The notes: generated from the sequence alone by a model not told the origin. Shown: positions 30,186 through 37,583, counted from the first letter of the stretch. The stretch: DNA of 64,000 nucleotides from Campylobacter geochelonis (GCF_013201685.1 NZ_CP053844.1:2046001-2110000); one strand, 5' to 3'. Translations and numbers: made by a program.

Positions 30186-31049
30186 GTGAAAAATATAAGC
30201 GTAGCGCACTCTCCAGACGCTGATGATATCTTTATGTATATGGCTATAAAATTTGGTTGGGTTGATAGTAAAATCCTTAAATTTAGCAACACCGCAGATG
30301 ACATACAAACTCTAAATGAAGCCGCTCTAAAGGGCATTTATGATGTTTGTGCGATAAGTTTTGCTCTTTATCCGCTGATTGCTGATGAGTATGCGCTTTT
30401 GCGAACTGCTGTTAGCTTTGGCGAGGGATATGGTCCAAAACTGATAAAGAAAAAAAACACTATCTTAAAACCAAATTTCAAAGTCGCACTAAGTGGTGCG
30501 CATACGACAAATGCGCTTTTGTTTCGCGTAGCTTACCCAAAAGCAAGAGTTGTTTATAAAAACTTCTTAGATATCGAAAATGCCGTGCTAAGTGGCGAAG
30601 TAGACGCTGGAGTGCTAATACACGAGAGCATTTTAGACTTTAACGATGAGCTTTGTGTGGAGCGCGAAATTTGGGATATTTGGGTTGAGTTAAGTGGCGG
30701 GAAGTTACCACTTCCACTTGGCGGGATGGCGCTTCGCCGCTCTTTGCCTATAACTGACGCAATCGAGTGTGAAAGAGTGCTTACAAAGGCAGTTGATGTA
30801 GCAAACACGCACAAACAGGTGCTTTCAAAAATGCTTTTAGAGCGAAATTTAGTCCGTGTTGATGATAAAAAACTTGAAATTTATCTTGGACTTTATGCAA
30901 ACGATAACTCAGTTAGCATGAACGAACTTCAACTAAACGCGGTAAATAAGCTCTTTGAGATAGGTTATAAGCATGGATTTTATCCAAAAAGCGTTGATGC
31001 TTTTAGCTCTTTAGTGCCGACTGAGTATATGGACTTTAGGTTTTCTTAG
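30186..31049 (+). CDS. mqnD: 1,4-dihydroxy-6-naphthoate synthase of the futalosine menaquinone pathway
   Basis: Periplasmic-binding-protein-fold enzyme without a signal peptide, 287 residues, of the MqnA/MqnD family that makes menaquinone from chorismate through futalosine. HSPDADDIFMY at residues 8-18, KGIYDVCAISF and GYGPKLI place it nearer MqnD than MqnA. VALSGAHTTNALL (ligand-phosphate loop), GEVDAGVLIHE and LPLPLGGMALR agree with this. Epsilonproteobacteria use this route rather than Men. The start is GTG at 30186 after AAAGGACGGAT. Its stop codon overlaps the murB start by 1 base. It supplies the quinone for Dms, Nos and hydrogenase electron flow. Confidence 0.88.
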   Translation: MKNISVAHSPDADDIFMYMAIKFGWVDSKILKFSNTADDIQTLNEAALKGIYDVCAISFALYPLIADEYALLRTAVSFGEGYGPKLIKKKNTILKPNFKVALSGAHTTNALLFRVAYPKARVVYKNFLDIENAVLSGEVDAGVLIHESILDFNDELCVEREIWDIWVELSGGKLPLPLGGMALRRSLPITDAIECERVLTKAVDVANTHKQVLSKMLLERNLVRVDDKKLEIYLGLYANDNSVSMNELQLNAVNKLFEIGYKHGFYPKSVDAFSSLVPTEYMDFRFS

Positions 31050-31816
31050 TGATAGTTGATTTTGCTAAATACAGCTCGGTTAAAATCGGACAAAAAGTCG
31101 AAGTAACGCTTTTAAATGAGCTAAATTTAAAGAGCTTTGATGGCGTTATCATAGGTGGAGCAAACAACATCTTGCTCTCGCCAAATCCTCCTAAACTTGG
31201 GATTTTAGATAAGAAATTTGACTTTTTAAGTTTAGAAGATGATATTTTGCTAGTTGGTGGGGCGTGCAAGAGTGGGAAAATTTATAACTTTGCCAAAACA
31301 AACGATATAGCAAATTTCGAGTTTTTAAAAAGCATTCCAGGCACGCTTGGCGGACTTTTAACGATGAATGCGGGGCTTATGAAGTGGGAAATTTGTGATA
31401 ACTTGATAAGCGTAAAAACAAGCCTTGGCGAGTTTAGTAAAGATAAACTTAAGTTTAGCTACCGAAAAAGTGAGATTTCTGGCGTGATACTTGAAGCTAG
31501 ATTTAGAGCTACTCACGGTTTTAACCAGCAAATCAGCAATCAAATCACACAAAAAAGAGCAAACCAACCAAAAGGTGCTAGCTTTGGTTCGTGCTTTACA
31601 AATCCAGCTGGCGACTACGCTGGAAGAGTGCTTGAAGCTGTCGGTTTAAAAGGCTTTAGAGTCGGTGGCGCTGGCTTTAGCGAGCAACATGCAAATTTTT
31701 TGATAAACTATGGCAAAGCAAGTTTTGATGATGCGATAACGCTTATAAAAATAGCCAAAAAGCGCGTTTTTGAAGAGTTTGGTATCAAGCTTGAAACTGA
31801 AGTTGTGGTGCTATAA
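31049..31816 (+). CDS. murB: UDP-N-acetylenolpyruvoylglucosamine reductase (short MurB)
   Basis: FAD/NADPH enzyme that completes UDP-MurNAc for peptidoglycan. At 255 residues it is the compact form usual in Campylobacter and Helicobacter. GGANNILL (residues 36-43), SIPGTLGGLLTMNAGL (about 90-105), SYRKSEI and GASFGSCFTNPAGDYAGRVLE are seen. GFSEQHANFLINYGKAS carries the C-terminal substrate site. The start is GTG at 31049, reusing the last base of the mqnD stop codon. Confidence 0.93.
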   Translation: MIVDFAKYSSVKIGQKVEVTLLNELNLKSFDGVIIGGANNILLSPNPPKLGILDKKFDFLSLEDDILLVGGACKSGKIYNFAKTNDIANFEFLKSIPGTLGGLLTMNAGLMKWEICDNLISVKTSLGEFSKDKLKFSYRKSEISGVILEARFRATHGFNQQISNQITQKRANQPKGASFGSCFTNPAGDYAGRVLEAVGLKGFRVGGAGFSEQHANFLINYGKASFDDAITLIKIAKKRVFEEFGIKLETEVVVL

Positions 31817-32263
31817 ATTTATAGTAGCGGTTTTGAAGTGATTATAAATTTTATTTTACGGCAAAAGCTAAAGCGATAGCAACACTCAAAAAGTCAAATT
31901 TAGTTAAAATTTATAAAATAAAAGTATAAAAAGTCAAATTTAGTTAAAATTTTGATGATATAAGTGTATAAACCTGAATTTGTATGTGGGCTTAAAATTT
32001 TCTTATGAAGTTTGCGAATTTACGCTATGCAAAAATAAAATTATCAAAATCATATAAAATAAGCTAGAAATTTTTGTGTTTTTATAGATTTTACCCTGTG
32101 GAATTTAAATAACTTTATAAACTATCTTTATGATATCAAACGGACTCCTAAAGATAAATTTTTCTATTTTATCTAAATTTGGCTTGTAGAATTTAAATAT
32201 TTTAAATGTCTGTTTGTATAAAGATAATTGCTTGATTTAGTAGGTTTAAAAGCAAAGTATTTC
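31817..32263. other. AT-rich intergenic spacer between convergent murB and a membrane-protein gene
   Basis: About 450 bases without an open frame of note. It holds one 25-bp direct repeat and otherwise A/T runs. No terminator with a convincing GC stem was found. Confidence 0.55.
31888..31952. repeat. 25-bp direct repeat, two exact copies 40 bp apart
   Basis: The two copies occupy 31888-31912 and 31928-31952. Each contains AAGTCAAATTTAGTTAAAAT. They are separated by 15 bases (ATAAAATAAAAGTAT) and look like a small local tandem duplication. Confidence 0.8.
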
Positions 32264-33031
32264 TTACTTATCATTTGAATCTTTGCCTTGTAATAAGACT
32301 AATAGTGCTATAAAACAAATAAAACTGATAGCTATAAAGGCTAATGTCCACCAACTAATATATCTCAATTCTAAATATAAAAAACACATATGAACCACTA
32401 TAAGCAAAGTAAATATAACAGAACTAACAATACCTACCATTATATTTATCTTGCTAAGCGAGTATCTTTCACCACCTAATAAAGTATCGCATTTTGTTAA
32501 TTTATGCTCGCCTAAATTTACCTGTGTTCCATCAAGTGGATTTTTATTTTGACAATCTGGTGTTAAGTAATCTGGTAAAAATTTTTTAAAATGGTTATTT
32601 TCATACTTTCTAACGGCTTTTTCATAACACTCATAAACATTTTTTGAGCCTTTAGCCATCATTATCCATAAACTAGATACAACAAGACCCACAAAACATA
32701 TAGCTATAGATATCCAATTTGTAATGTTATCACATAGGTATAAAAAGCTGTTATTTTCTGTTTGAAATAATTTAAGTTGAAAGCTTCCATAAGCAGTATA
32801 AGTAAGGATAAGATAAGCACCTAAAAATACAGAACGTTGCCACAGATGACTTATCTCGAAATCCCTACTTTGCCATAACCTTTTTAGGATTTCTAAACGA
32901 ATGTCTAAATCGTGGTTGTTGTTTTTAGAAGTGTTATTTGAATTTGACTTATGGCAATTTTTAGAAGAATTATCTGAATTTGACTTATGGCAATTTTTAG
33001 AAGAATTATTTGAATTTGACTTATGGCGCAT
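32264..33031 (-). CDS. Four-TM membrane protein with an N-terminal 12-residue repeat
   Basis: A 255-residue protein of uncertain function. The N-terminus is three tandem 12-residue repeats (HKSNSNNSSKNC type, residues 3-38), hydrophilic and Ser/Asn/Lys/His-rich. Two transmembrane segments (SVFLGAYLILTYTAYG and WISIAICFVGLVVSSLWIMM) precede a charged loop with DCQNKNPLDG. Two more (IMVGIVSSVIFTLLIVVHMCFLYL and LAFIAISFICFIALLVLL) end the protein. The WQSRDFEISHLWQRSVFLGA segment recalls membrane proteins labelled RipA-like octameric; I hold that loosely. It begins about 29 bases after the pilin A terminator hairpin in the same direction, so limited read-through from pilin A is possible. The ribosome binding site is weak. 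Confidence 0.6.
   Translation of the reverse strand: MRHKSNSNNSSKNCHKSNSDNSSKNCHKSNSNNTSKNNNHDLDIRLEILKRLWQSRDFEISHLWQRSVFLGAYLILTYTAYGSFQLKLFQTENNSFLYLCDNITNWISIAICFVGLVVSSLWIMMAKGSKNVYECYEKAVRKYENNHFKKFLPDYLTPDCQNKNPLDGTQVNLGEHKLTKCDTLLGGERYSLSKINIMVGIVSSVIFTLLIVVHMCFLYLELRYISWWTLAFIAISFICFIALLVLLQGKDSNDK
32918..33025 (-). repeat. Three tandem 36-bp repeats inside the four-TM protein gene
   Basis: Copies lie at 32990-33025, 32954-32989 and 32918-32953. The first two are nearly identical; the third drifts at its end. The unit is a multiple of three, so gain or loss of a copy changes the protein length by twelve residues without a frameshift. Confidence 0.85.
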
Positions 33032-33053
33032 TTTATGTTTTTATCTCTTAGAA

Positions 33054-33121
33054 TTTAAAAAGCCCCGACCGAAGTCAGGGCTTAAGCTAGATTTCTAGCT
33101 AGTTTTTAGAGTTTAGAACTC
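33054..33121 (-). terminator. Pilin A 3' element with UUCG-loop terminator
   Basis: On the minus strand AAGCCCTGAC, TTCG and GTCGGGGCTT form a 10-bp stem (33060-33083) closed by a stable cUUCGg tetraloop and followed by a T-run. A smaller hairpin (AGCTAG/CTAGCT) precedes it. The 68-bp element is repeated with one mismatch after pilin C. Confidence 0.88.
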
Positions 33122-33124
33122 TAC

Positions 33125-33652
33125 TTAGAATTTGATGTTAGAAGTTCCACCAATTTTTACACCAGAAACTTCTTCACCCGCACTATTTGTAAATTTAGAA
33201 TCAATTAGTGTTTTAATACCAGGAGCACCAGCTACAGATGCACATGCACTTTTAGCACTTCCGTTTATATTGGCTGAGTTATTGGTAACAACTATACCAG
33301 CGCTAGCACCAAGTATTTTTATACCTATGCAAGGTTCGCCTTTAAATGGAACAAACACCCCTGCTACTGATTCATCTGAAGTCAGTGCTCCTGCATTAGC
33401 CTCTTTATCTTGCGGTGTATCTTTTGCTGTTACCAACTGAACATTTGTCATGTTTGCAGCAGTAGCATTAAAATCACCTTGTGCTGTATAGTAACCTGTA
33501 AAATCTCTAATAGCTAAAGAAGCATTTGAGATAGTTTTTGTAATCTCAGCATCATCTCTAGTAGCTGCAAGTCTTGGTATAGCAACAGCTGCCAAGATAC
33601 CTAAAATAACGATAACGAAAATCAACTCGATCATAGTAAAACCCTTTTTCAT
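33125..33652 (-). CDS. Type IV pilin-like protein A
   Basis: A prepilin of 175 residues with a class III leader: MKKG, cleavage before FTMIE, Glu at mature position 5, then a 20-residue hydrophobic helix and AIPRLAATRDDAE. The globular part is unlike the other two pilins of the locus. It has two cysteines (EPC and SAC, about residues 108 and 137) that could close a disulfide loop as in type IV pilins. It is driven from the 326-bp repeat arm shared with pilin C and ends at a UUCG terminator. It could be a type II-secretion pseudopilin instead; no assembly ATPase, prepilin peptidase or secretin gene is in the window. Confidence 0.85.
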   Translation of the reverse strand: MKKGFTMIELIFVIVILGILAAVAIPRLAATRDDAEITKTISNASLAIRDFTGYYTAQGDFNATAANMTNVQLVTAKDTPQDKEANAGALTSDESVAGVFVPFKGEPCIGIKILGASAGIVVTNNSANINGSAKSACASVAGAPGIKTLIDSKFTNSAGEEVSGVKIGGTSNIKF

Positions 33653-33868
33653 GGTTTACTCCTTGTTTTAAATTTCACCTTACATACACTTATGTAAAAT
33701 TTCTTATAAATTTAAGGATAAACTTCCATTTCTAGGCAACACAAACAAAAAAATAAAAGGAAAAAAATGTATATAATCACAAAAAACAACCAAATTTATC
33801 TAGAATTTCAAGGCAAAACAAAACTCATACAAAAGCCGCTAAATTTAGAAGCAACGAAGAAAAATTTA
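33543..33868. repeat. Left arm of a perfect 326-bp inverted repeat
   Basis: The reverse complement is present base for base at 37285-37610. The arm holds the first 110 bases of a pilin gene, the pilin-recombinase divergent promoter region and the first 34 codons of the recombinase gene. I aligned both arms in full by eye and saw no mismatch; outside the limits the sequences diverge at once. Confidence 0.95.
33680..33697 (-). promoter_or_regulatory. Operator-like palindrome upstream of pilin A
   Basis: TTACATAAGTGTATGTAA read on the minus strand: two perfect 7-base half-sites around AGTG, 28 bases before the ATG. The -10 candidate TATAAG lies just upstream (33703-33708), so the dyad overlaps the expected transcription start. 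The same element precedes pilins B and C. Confidence 0.55.
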
Positions 33869-33877
33869 AAGCAATAA
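33767..33877 (+). pseudogene. Duplicated 5' fragment of the recombinase gene
   Basis: The frame encodes the first 34 residues of the recombinase at 36271-37386 (MYIITKNNQIYLEFQ...), identical at the DNA level up to 33868. It then adds two unrelated codons and stops. It keeps its ribosome binding site (AAAAGGAAAAAA). It is not a functional gene as it stands, but inversion across the repeat would join it to the recombinase body and regenerate a full-length gene. Confidence 0.9.
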
Positions 33878-34108
33878 AACATTTTTATATACTTTAAACT
33901 AATTTTGCAATTTTAAATTTAGACGATATTTTGTTGTTTTTGATTACATTGATTGATTTTATATAAGAAAATTGAGCTATAAAATTATTAAAAATTTTCT
34001 TAAAATTGATGAAAGTTAAAAAATACTAGAGCAGTTTTATATGTGTATTTGATAGATTATTGTGTAGAGATAATTTTATTTTAAAATTATTTTACAAAAC
34101 GAATGCGC

Positions 34109-35557
34109 TTACTTGTCCGATAAATTTGGTATTAAAGGCATTGAAATTTGATAAATTTGGTTTGGATTTTTTAGTGTTTCATGAAGAGATTTTATTTTTA
34201 AGATATTTCTACCAAAATGCATTTCATCTAAAATTCCTATATATCCTAGCAAAGTTGTGAAAGTATCAAGCGAAGAGCCTTTATTTTCTACGATTTGAAC
34301 ACCATCTATATCATCATCAAGTATAAAAAATAAATTATTTGAATCAGATAATTTTTTCTCATCTATACCTTTGATAAGTCCGTATGGTGCAAGATGGTCA
34401 TTTTGAACGACTATTATTGTATTTTTACCAAATTTTGACTTGCGAATTTTATCTATAAAATCATATAATAAAAAATCAGTGCATTTTACTGCATTTAACA
34501 TAGCATTTTTTTCATCTTCATAGACTAAATTTTGACATTTTTTTGATATAAAACCATTTGGCACATGAGTTCCCACCGTTAAAACAACTTGTAAAAATTT
34601 ATCTTTAGTTTCTGAAAGTCTTATAAAATCACTAAAAGCTATATCAAACATGTCATCATCATTTACTCCCCATTCATTAAGAAGAAAATTTTGCTGTTTT
34701 AAAAGCTCTGTTTTTCCTTTTTGCTCATCATATGCTCTTGAATTTAAAAAATCCCTTGTTTTTTCAAATTCCAAATCAGCACCTTTGATAAAATAAGTAT
34801 AATACCCCTGTTCTTTTAAAATCTGGCTAGAGCATTTTATATTTTTTGGAAATTTTCTATTGCCTTCTCCATCTTTTTTATAACTGTAATAAAATAGTGG
34901 CAATCCACATTGAGAACCAAATAAACCTTCTATAGTAACTACAGTACCATCTGCTTGAGATATATTAACAAAGTCTATTTTGTTGGTTAAAGAGTTAATT
35001 TTTGGCGTTAAATTTGGAAATTTTATAAGATAGTTTCTACTAAAGCTTTCTAGGTATATATAAACTATATTTTTATTTTTTGTTGCCGGTTTTGGTTTTG
35101 GGGTTATGATTGATTTTTGTAGTATAGATACGAAATGTTTGTTATACTGCGGATTTAAAACAGTAAAGATATCATAGCCAGCTTTAGCTAAAGGATTTAG
35201 GATAAAAGCTAGCAAAATAAAAGCAAAATAACAAATTTTTGCCATATTTTTATTTGCTATATTTTTTATCATACGGAAATAAAACAGCACGCAAAATAAC
35301 ACACCAGCAATTATAGATAATAAAATTAAAACTATCACATCTAAAAATTCCATAAATGGAGCACCATCTATAGCTAAAAGCATTAAGTTTATAGTACCTA
35401 GCGTAAGAAAATTTCCAGTATATATGTATAAAAAATAATTAAAAATAGTTATTATTAAATATATAAAACTGATTATAGCAGATAAGATTAAAAAAGATTT
35501 GCTATTTATAAAAAAACAAGAAAATAAAGCTAATAAAAATACAAAGAAAGAAAGCAT
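34109..35557 (-). CDS. LtaS/PptA-like membrane phospho-transferase 1
   Basis: A 482-residue inner-membrane protein with five N-terminal transmembrane segments (to about residue 125) and a sulfatase-fold periplasmic domain, the layout of lipoteichoic acid synthase, OpgB and Neisseria PptA. Expected metal/nucleophile positions are visible: the Glu of YIYLESF (about 170), the Thr in GTVVTIEGLFGSQCGLP (about 205), the His of VGTHVP and the Asp-His of QNDH. These enzymes move phosphoglycerol or phosphoethanolamine from phospholipids to surface acceptors. The gene begins 40 bases after pilin B, and its ribosome binding site lies inside the hairpin at 35561-35582. Pilin modification is an inference from that linkage. 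Confidence 0.8.
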   Translation of the reverse strand: MLSFFVFLLALFSCFFINSKSFLILSAIISFIYLIITIFNYFLYIYTGNFLTLGTINLMLLAIDGAPFMEFLDVIVLILLSIIAGVLFCVLFYFRMIKNIANKNMAKICYFAFILLAFILNPLAKAGYDIFTVLNPQYNKHFVSILQKSIITPKPKPATKNKNIVYIYLESFSRNYLIKFPNLTPKINSLTNKIDFVNISQADGTVVTIEGLFGSQCGLPLFYYSYKKDGEGNRKFPKNIKCSSQILKEQGYYTYFIKGADLEFEKTRDFLNSRAYDEQKGKTELLKQQNFLLNEWGVNDDDMFDIAFSDFIRLSETKDKFLQVVLTVGTHVPNGFISKKCQNLVYEDEKNAMLNAVKCTDFLLYDFIDKIRKSKFGKNTIIVVQNDHLAPYGLIKGIDEKKLSDSNNLFFILDDDIDGVQIVENKGSSLDTFTTLLGYIGILDEMHFGRNILKIKSLHETLKNPNQIYQISMPLIPNLSDK

Positions 35558-35560
35558 AAA

Positions 35561-35582
35561 AGCCTCCTATCGCTAGGAGGCT
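35561..35582 (-). promoter_or_regulatory. Hairpin between pilin B and transferase 1 that buries the ribosome binding site
   Basis: On the minus strand AGCCTCCTA, GCGA and TAGGAGGCT form a perfect 9-bp stem with a GNRA tetraloop, followed by TTTT and then the transferase ATG at 35557. AGGAGG, spaced 5 bases from the ATG, is entirely in the 3' arm. It can act as a terminator for pilin B and as a translational lock for the transferase. Confidence 0.8.
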
Positions 35583-35597
35583 AAAACTAAGTTTATA

Positions 35598-36140
35598 TTA
35601 GTAAACAACACCAAGACCACTTATAGCAATCTCACCTTTTTCACTATCTTTAGACTCATAAGTTGCCTCTTTTGTAGATGTAGCTGCTGTTTTAATTGCT
35701 TGATAAGTGTATTTACCATCAAGTATTTTCTTGATTGATGGCATAGCATGTATCTTATCGCAAATAGACTCGCCTGTTCCACCCGCAGTAACTGTTAAGG
35801 TAGCTGGTTTTGCTGTACCTGCATCATATGGTACAACTTTTACAGAAAGGCATTTTTTGCCTGCTGCCATGATATCTCCTGTTCCGCCAGTTGGTTTAGT
35901 TGCATCACCTTTAACGTCTGATAACTGAACATTTGTCATAGCAGATAATTTTGAATCAAATTTAGCTTGTGAAGTGTAGTAAGCACTTATATCACTTACA
36001 ATTGTTGTAAGATTTGTAGCTGCTTTTGAAACTTCAGCATCATCTCTTGTTGCTGTTAGTCTTGGTATAGCAACAGCTGCCAAGATACCTAAAATAACGA
36101 TAACGAAAATCAACTCGATCATAGTAAAACCCTTTTTCAT
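35598..36140 (-). CDS. Type IV pilin-like protein B
   Basis: A prepilin of 180 residues. Its first 28 residues are the same as in pilins A and C except one (AIPRLTATRDDAE), with the same MKKG/FTMIE processing site. The rest is different: a Gly/Thr-rich central part and cysteines in KKC and SIC (about residues 97 and 125). DNA identity with pilins A and C covers bases 36058-36188 exactly and stops abruptly on both sides. Its promoter differs from theirs: a perfect TATAAT at 36198-36203, just outside the shared block. It is followed by the hairpin and transferase 1. Confidence 0.85.
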   Translation of the reverse strand: MKKGFTMIELIFVIVILGILAAVAIPRLTATRDDAEVSKAATNLTTIVSDISAYYTSQAKFDSKLSAMTNVQLSDVKGDATKPTGGTGDIMAAGKKCLSVKVVPYDAGTAKPATLTVTAGGTGESICDKIHAMPSIKKILDGKYTYQAIKTAATSTKEATYESKDSEKGEIAISGLGVVY

Positions 36141-36188
36141 GGTTTACTCCTTGTTTTAAATTTCACCTTACATACACTTATGTAAAAT
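36058..36188 (-). repeat. 131-bp pilin 5' block, copy B
   Basis: This block is identical to 33570-33700 (direct orientation, 2,488 bp away) and to the reverse complement of 37453-37583. It runs from just upstream of the operator-like palindrome to the 83rd coding base of the pilin. Confidence 0.95.
36168..36185 (-). promoter_or_regulatory. Operator-like palindrome upstream of pilin B
   Basis: It is the same 18-base dyad as at 33680 and 37456. Here it lies about 12 bases downstream of a perfect TATAAT (36198-36203), so it would be in the first bases of the transcript. Confidence 0.55.
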
Positions 36189-36197
36189 GTTGGGGTT

Positions 36198-36203
36198 ATT
36201 ATA
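36198..36203 (-). promoter_or_regulatory. -10 element of pilin B
   Basis: TATAAT on the minus strand, preceded by GATG and about 58 bases from the ATG. It lies in the segment between the inverted 131-bp blocks, so it would move with that segment if it inverted. Confidence 0.55.
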
Positions 36204-36262
36204 CATCTTTTTATTTAAAAAATCAAATTTTTTATTTTTTGTTTAATATTTTATTGTAAAGA

Positions 36263-36276
36263 GCCTAAATTTAGGC
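36263..36276 (-). terminator. Palindrome overlapping the recombinase stop codon
   Basis: GCCTAAATTTAGGC is a perfect 14-base palindrome and contains the recombinase TAA stop. On the minus strand it is followed by TCTTT. It is an example of the genome's common CTAAATTTAG word placed at a gene end. Confidence 0.5.
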
Positions 36277-37386
36277 GGTCTGCTTAAAAGCAGAATTTAA
36301 CATCTTTAAGTCATTTTTATCTTTTAAAAAGTGTCCGTAAGTTCGCTCGACTAAACCGGTGCTTGAGTGTCCTAGCATTTTGGCGATTAGCGGTGAGTTT
36401 ACGCGCTTTTGCAGTAGTATAGAAGCAAAGGTGTGTCTTGTGCTGTGCAGTCCAGATGGCGCTAAATTCAGCTTTTTTAAGAGCTTTTTATATTCATAAT
36501 AAATTTTAAAATAATCCATCGTAAAAAGCTTGTCATCTGGTAAATTTAGGCTTAAAAGATAAGTTTTAAGAGGTTTTAGCAGGTAGATATCACGACTTTT
36601 GCCGTTTTTAGGAGTTGTTAGCTCAAAGCGAGTTTGGTTTTTGTTTATGCTTAGATTATCTGTTTTAAAGTCAATGTCAGCTTTGCTAAGCGCTAGTATC
36701 TCGCCACATCTTGCACCTGTGAAAAAGGCGATATATAAAAACGTTTTAAGCTCGCCAGTAGCGTGGGTTAAAAGCTTTTTTATAGTGCTAAGCGAAAAGA
36801 TGTTTTTGCTAGTGCTAGTGGCTTTTGGCTTTTTTGCGAATTCGACTGGGTTTTGAGTGATGACGCCTTGTTTTTGGGCGAGTTTAAAGGCTGAATTTGC
36901 ATAAGATAGAGCAGATAGTATGCTTTTAGGCGCTAGACTTTGGCTCATTTTAGAGATGGCATTTTCTATATCATATGGGGTATAAAGCGCTAAATGCTTG
37001 TTTTCTAAGTGTTTTAATAGCGTTTTATGCGCGTAGCAAGCAGAGCTTATGGTGCTTTTTTTGGCTTTTAGTTTTAGGGCTGATATGTGAAGATGTAAAA
37101 ACTCATCTAGTGTGTTTGACTCTGGGCGAGTGGATTGTTTGAGGGTGTTTTTTGGGTTTGGTTTGGCTTTTTTTGATGAACTTTTATGAGATTTTTTAAC
37201 ATAATCAAAAAATTCGTTTGAATCTGGGCTAAAAATGCTCGCGATTTTGATAAAAATAGGCAACAAAACTTTAGTAGCATAGGCTAAATTTTTCTTCGTT
37301 GCTTCTAAATTTAGCGGCTTTTGTATGAGTTTTGTTTTGCCTTGAAATTCTAGATAAATTTGGTTGTTTTTTGTGATTATATACAT
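36271..37386 (-). CDS. Tyrosine recombinase (phage integrase family)
   Basis: A 371-residue site-specific recombinase. An N-terminal SAM-like core-binding domain covers about residues 92-180 and a catalytic domain follows. The catalytic set is complete: Arg226 (TGARCGE), a probable Lys263, His314-x-x-Arg317 (HSTRH), His340 (LGHSS) and Tyr350 (RTYGH). It is therefore likely to be active. It lies between pilins B and C, transcribed away from C. Its first 101 bases belong to the 326-bp repeat arm, and a copy of that start exists at 33767. No tRNA or obvious attachment site adjoins it, which is unusual for an island integrase. Role as a pilin invertase is inferred; a relic of island integration is the alternative. 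Confidence 0.92.
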   Translation of the reverse strand: MYIITKNNQIYLEFQGKTKLIQKPLNLEATKKNLAYATKVLLPIFIKIASIFSPDSNEFFDYVKKSHKSSSKKAKPNPKNTLKQSTRPESNTLDEFLHLHISALKLKAKKSTISSACYAHKTLLKHLENKHLALYTPYDIENAISKMSQSLAPKSILSALSYANSAFKLAQKQGVITQNPVEFAKKPKATSTSKNIFSLSTIKKLLTHATGELKTFLYIAFFTGARCGEILALSKADIDFKTDNLSINKNQTRFELTTPKNGKSRDIYLLKPLKTYLLSLNLPDDKLFTMDYFKIYYEYKKLLKKLNLAPSGLHSTRHTFASILLQKRVNSPLIAKMLGHSSTGLVERTYGHFLKDKNDLKMLNSAFKQTA

Positions 37387-37444
37387 TTTTTTCCTTTTAT
37401 TTTTTTGTTTGTGTTGCCTAGAAATGGAAGTTTATCCTTAAATT

Positions 37445-37450
37445 TATAAG
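37445..37450 (+). promoter_or_regulatory. -10 candidate of pilin C (same in pilin A)
   Basis: TATAAG, five of six matches to the consensus, 50 bases before the ATG and 6 bases before the operator-like dyad. It differs from the pilin B promoter, so the two outward promoters around the recombinase are not equal. Confidence 0.4.
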
Positions 37451-37452
37451 AA

Positions 37453-37583
37453 ATTTTACATAAGTGTATGTAAGGTGAAATTTAAAACAAGGAGTAAACC
37501 ATGAAAAAGGGTTTTACTATGATCGAGTTGATTTTCGTTATCGTTATTTTAGGTATCTTGGCAGCTGTTGCTATACCAAGACT
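37453..37583 (+). repeat. 131-bp pilin 5' block, copy C
   Basis: This block is the reverse complement of the B copy at 36058-36188. The pair forms inverted repeats around 1,264 bp containing the recombinase and two promoters that point outward. Confidence 0.95.
37456..37473 (+). promoter_or_regulatory. Operator-like palindrome upstream of pilin C
   Basis: TTACATAAGTGTATGTAA, the third copy of the dyad. It is followed by an AAGGAG ribosome binding site and the pilin ATG at 37501. It could be a repressor site, a 5'-end mRNA hairpin or part of a recombinase site. Confidence 0.55.

Noticed and set aside
31888-31952. CRISPR-like direct repeats
   Set aside because: Only two copies, a 15-base AT-only separator, and no cas genes nearby.
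33125-33652. Pilin A as an ordinary type II secretion pseudopilin only
   Set aside because: This could still be its assembly class, but the repeats, recombinase and paralogous tails go beyond a simple pseudopilin gene; I therefore kept the broader 'pilin-like' call.
34060-34260. 66-codon plus-strand frame overlapping the end of transferase 1
   Set aside because: No ribosome binding site; it is mostly opposite coding sequence of transferase 1.
36271-37386. Recombinase as a plain integrase of an integrated island
   Set aside because: Not excluded, but no tRNA, attachment repeats or other mobile-element genes adjoin it, and its start is part of the pilin inverted repeat.
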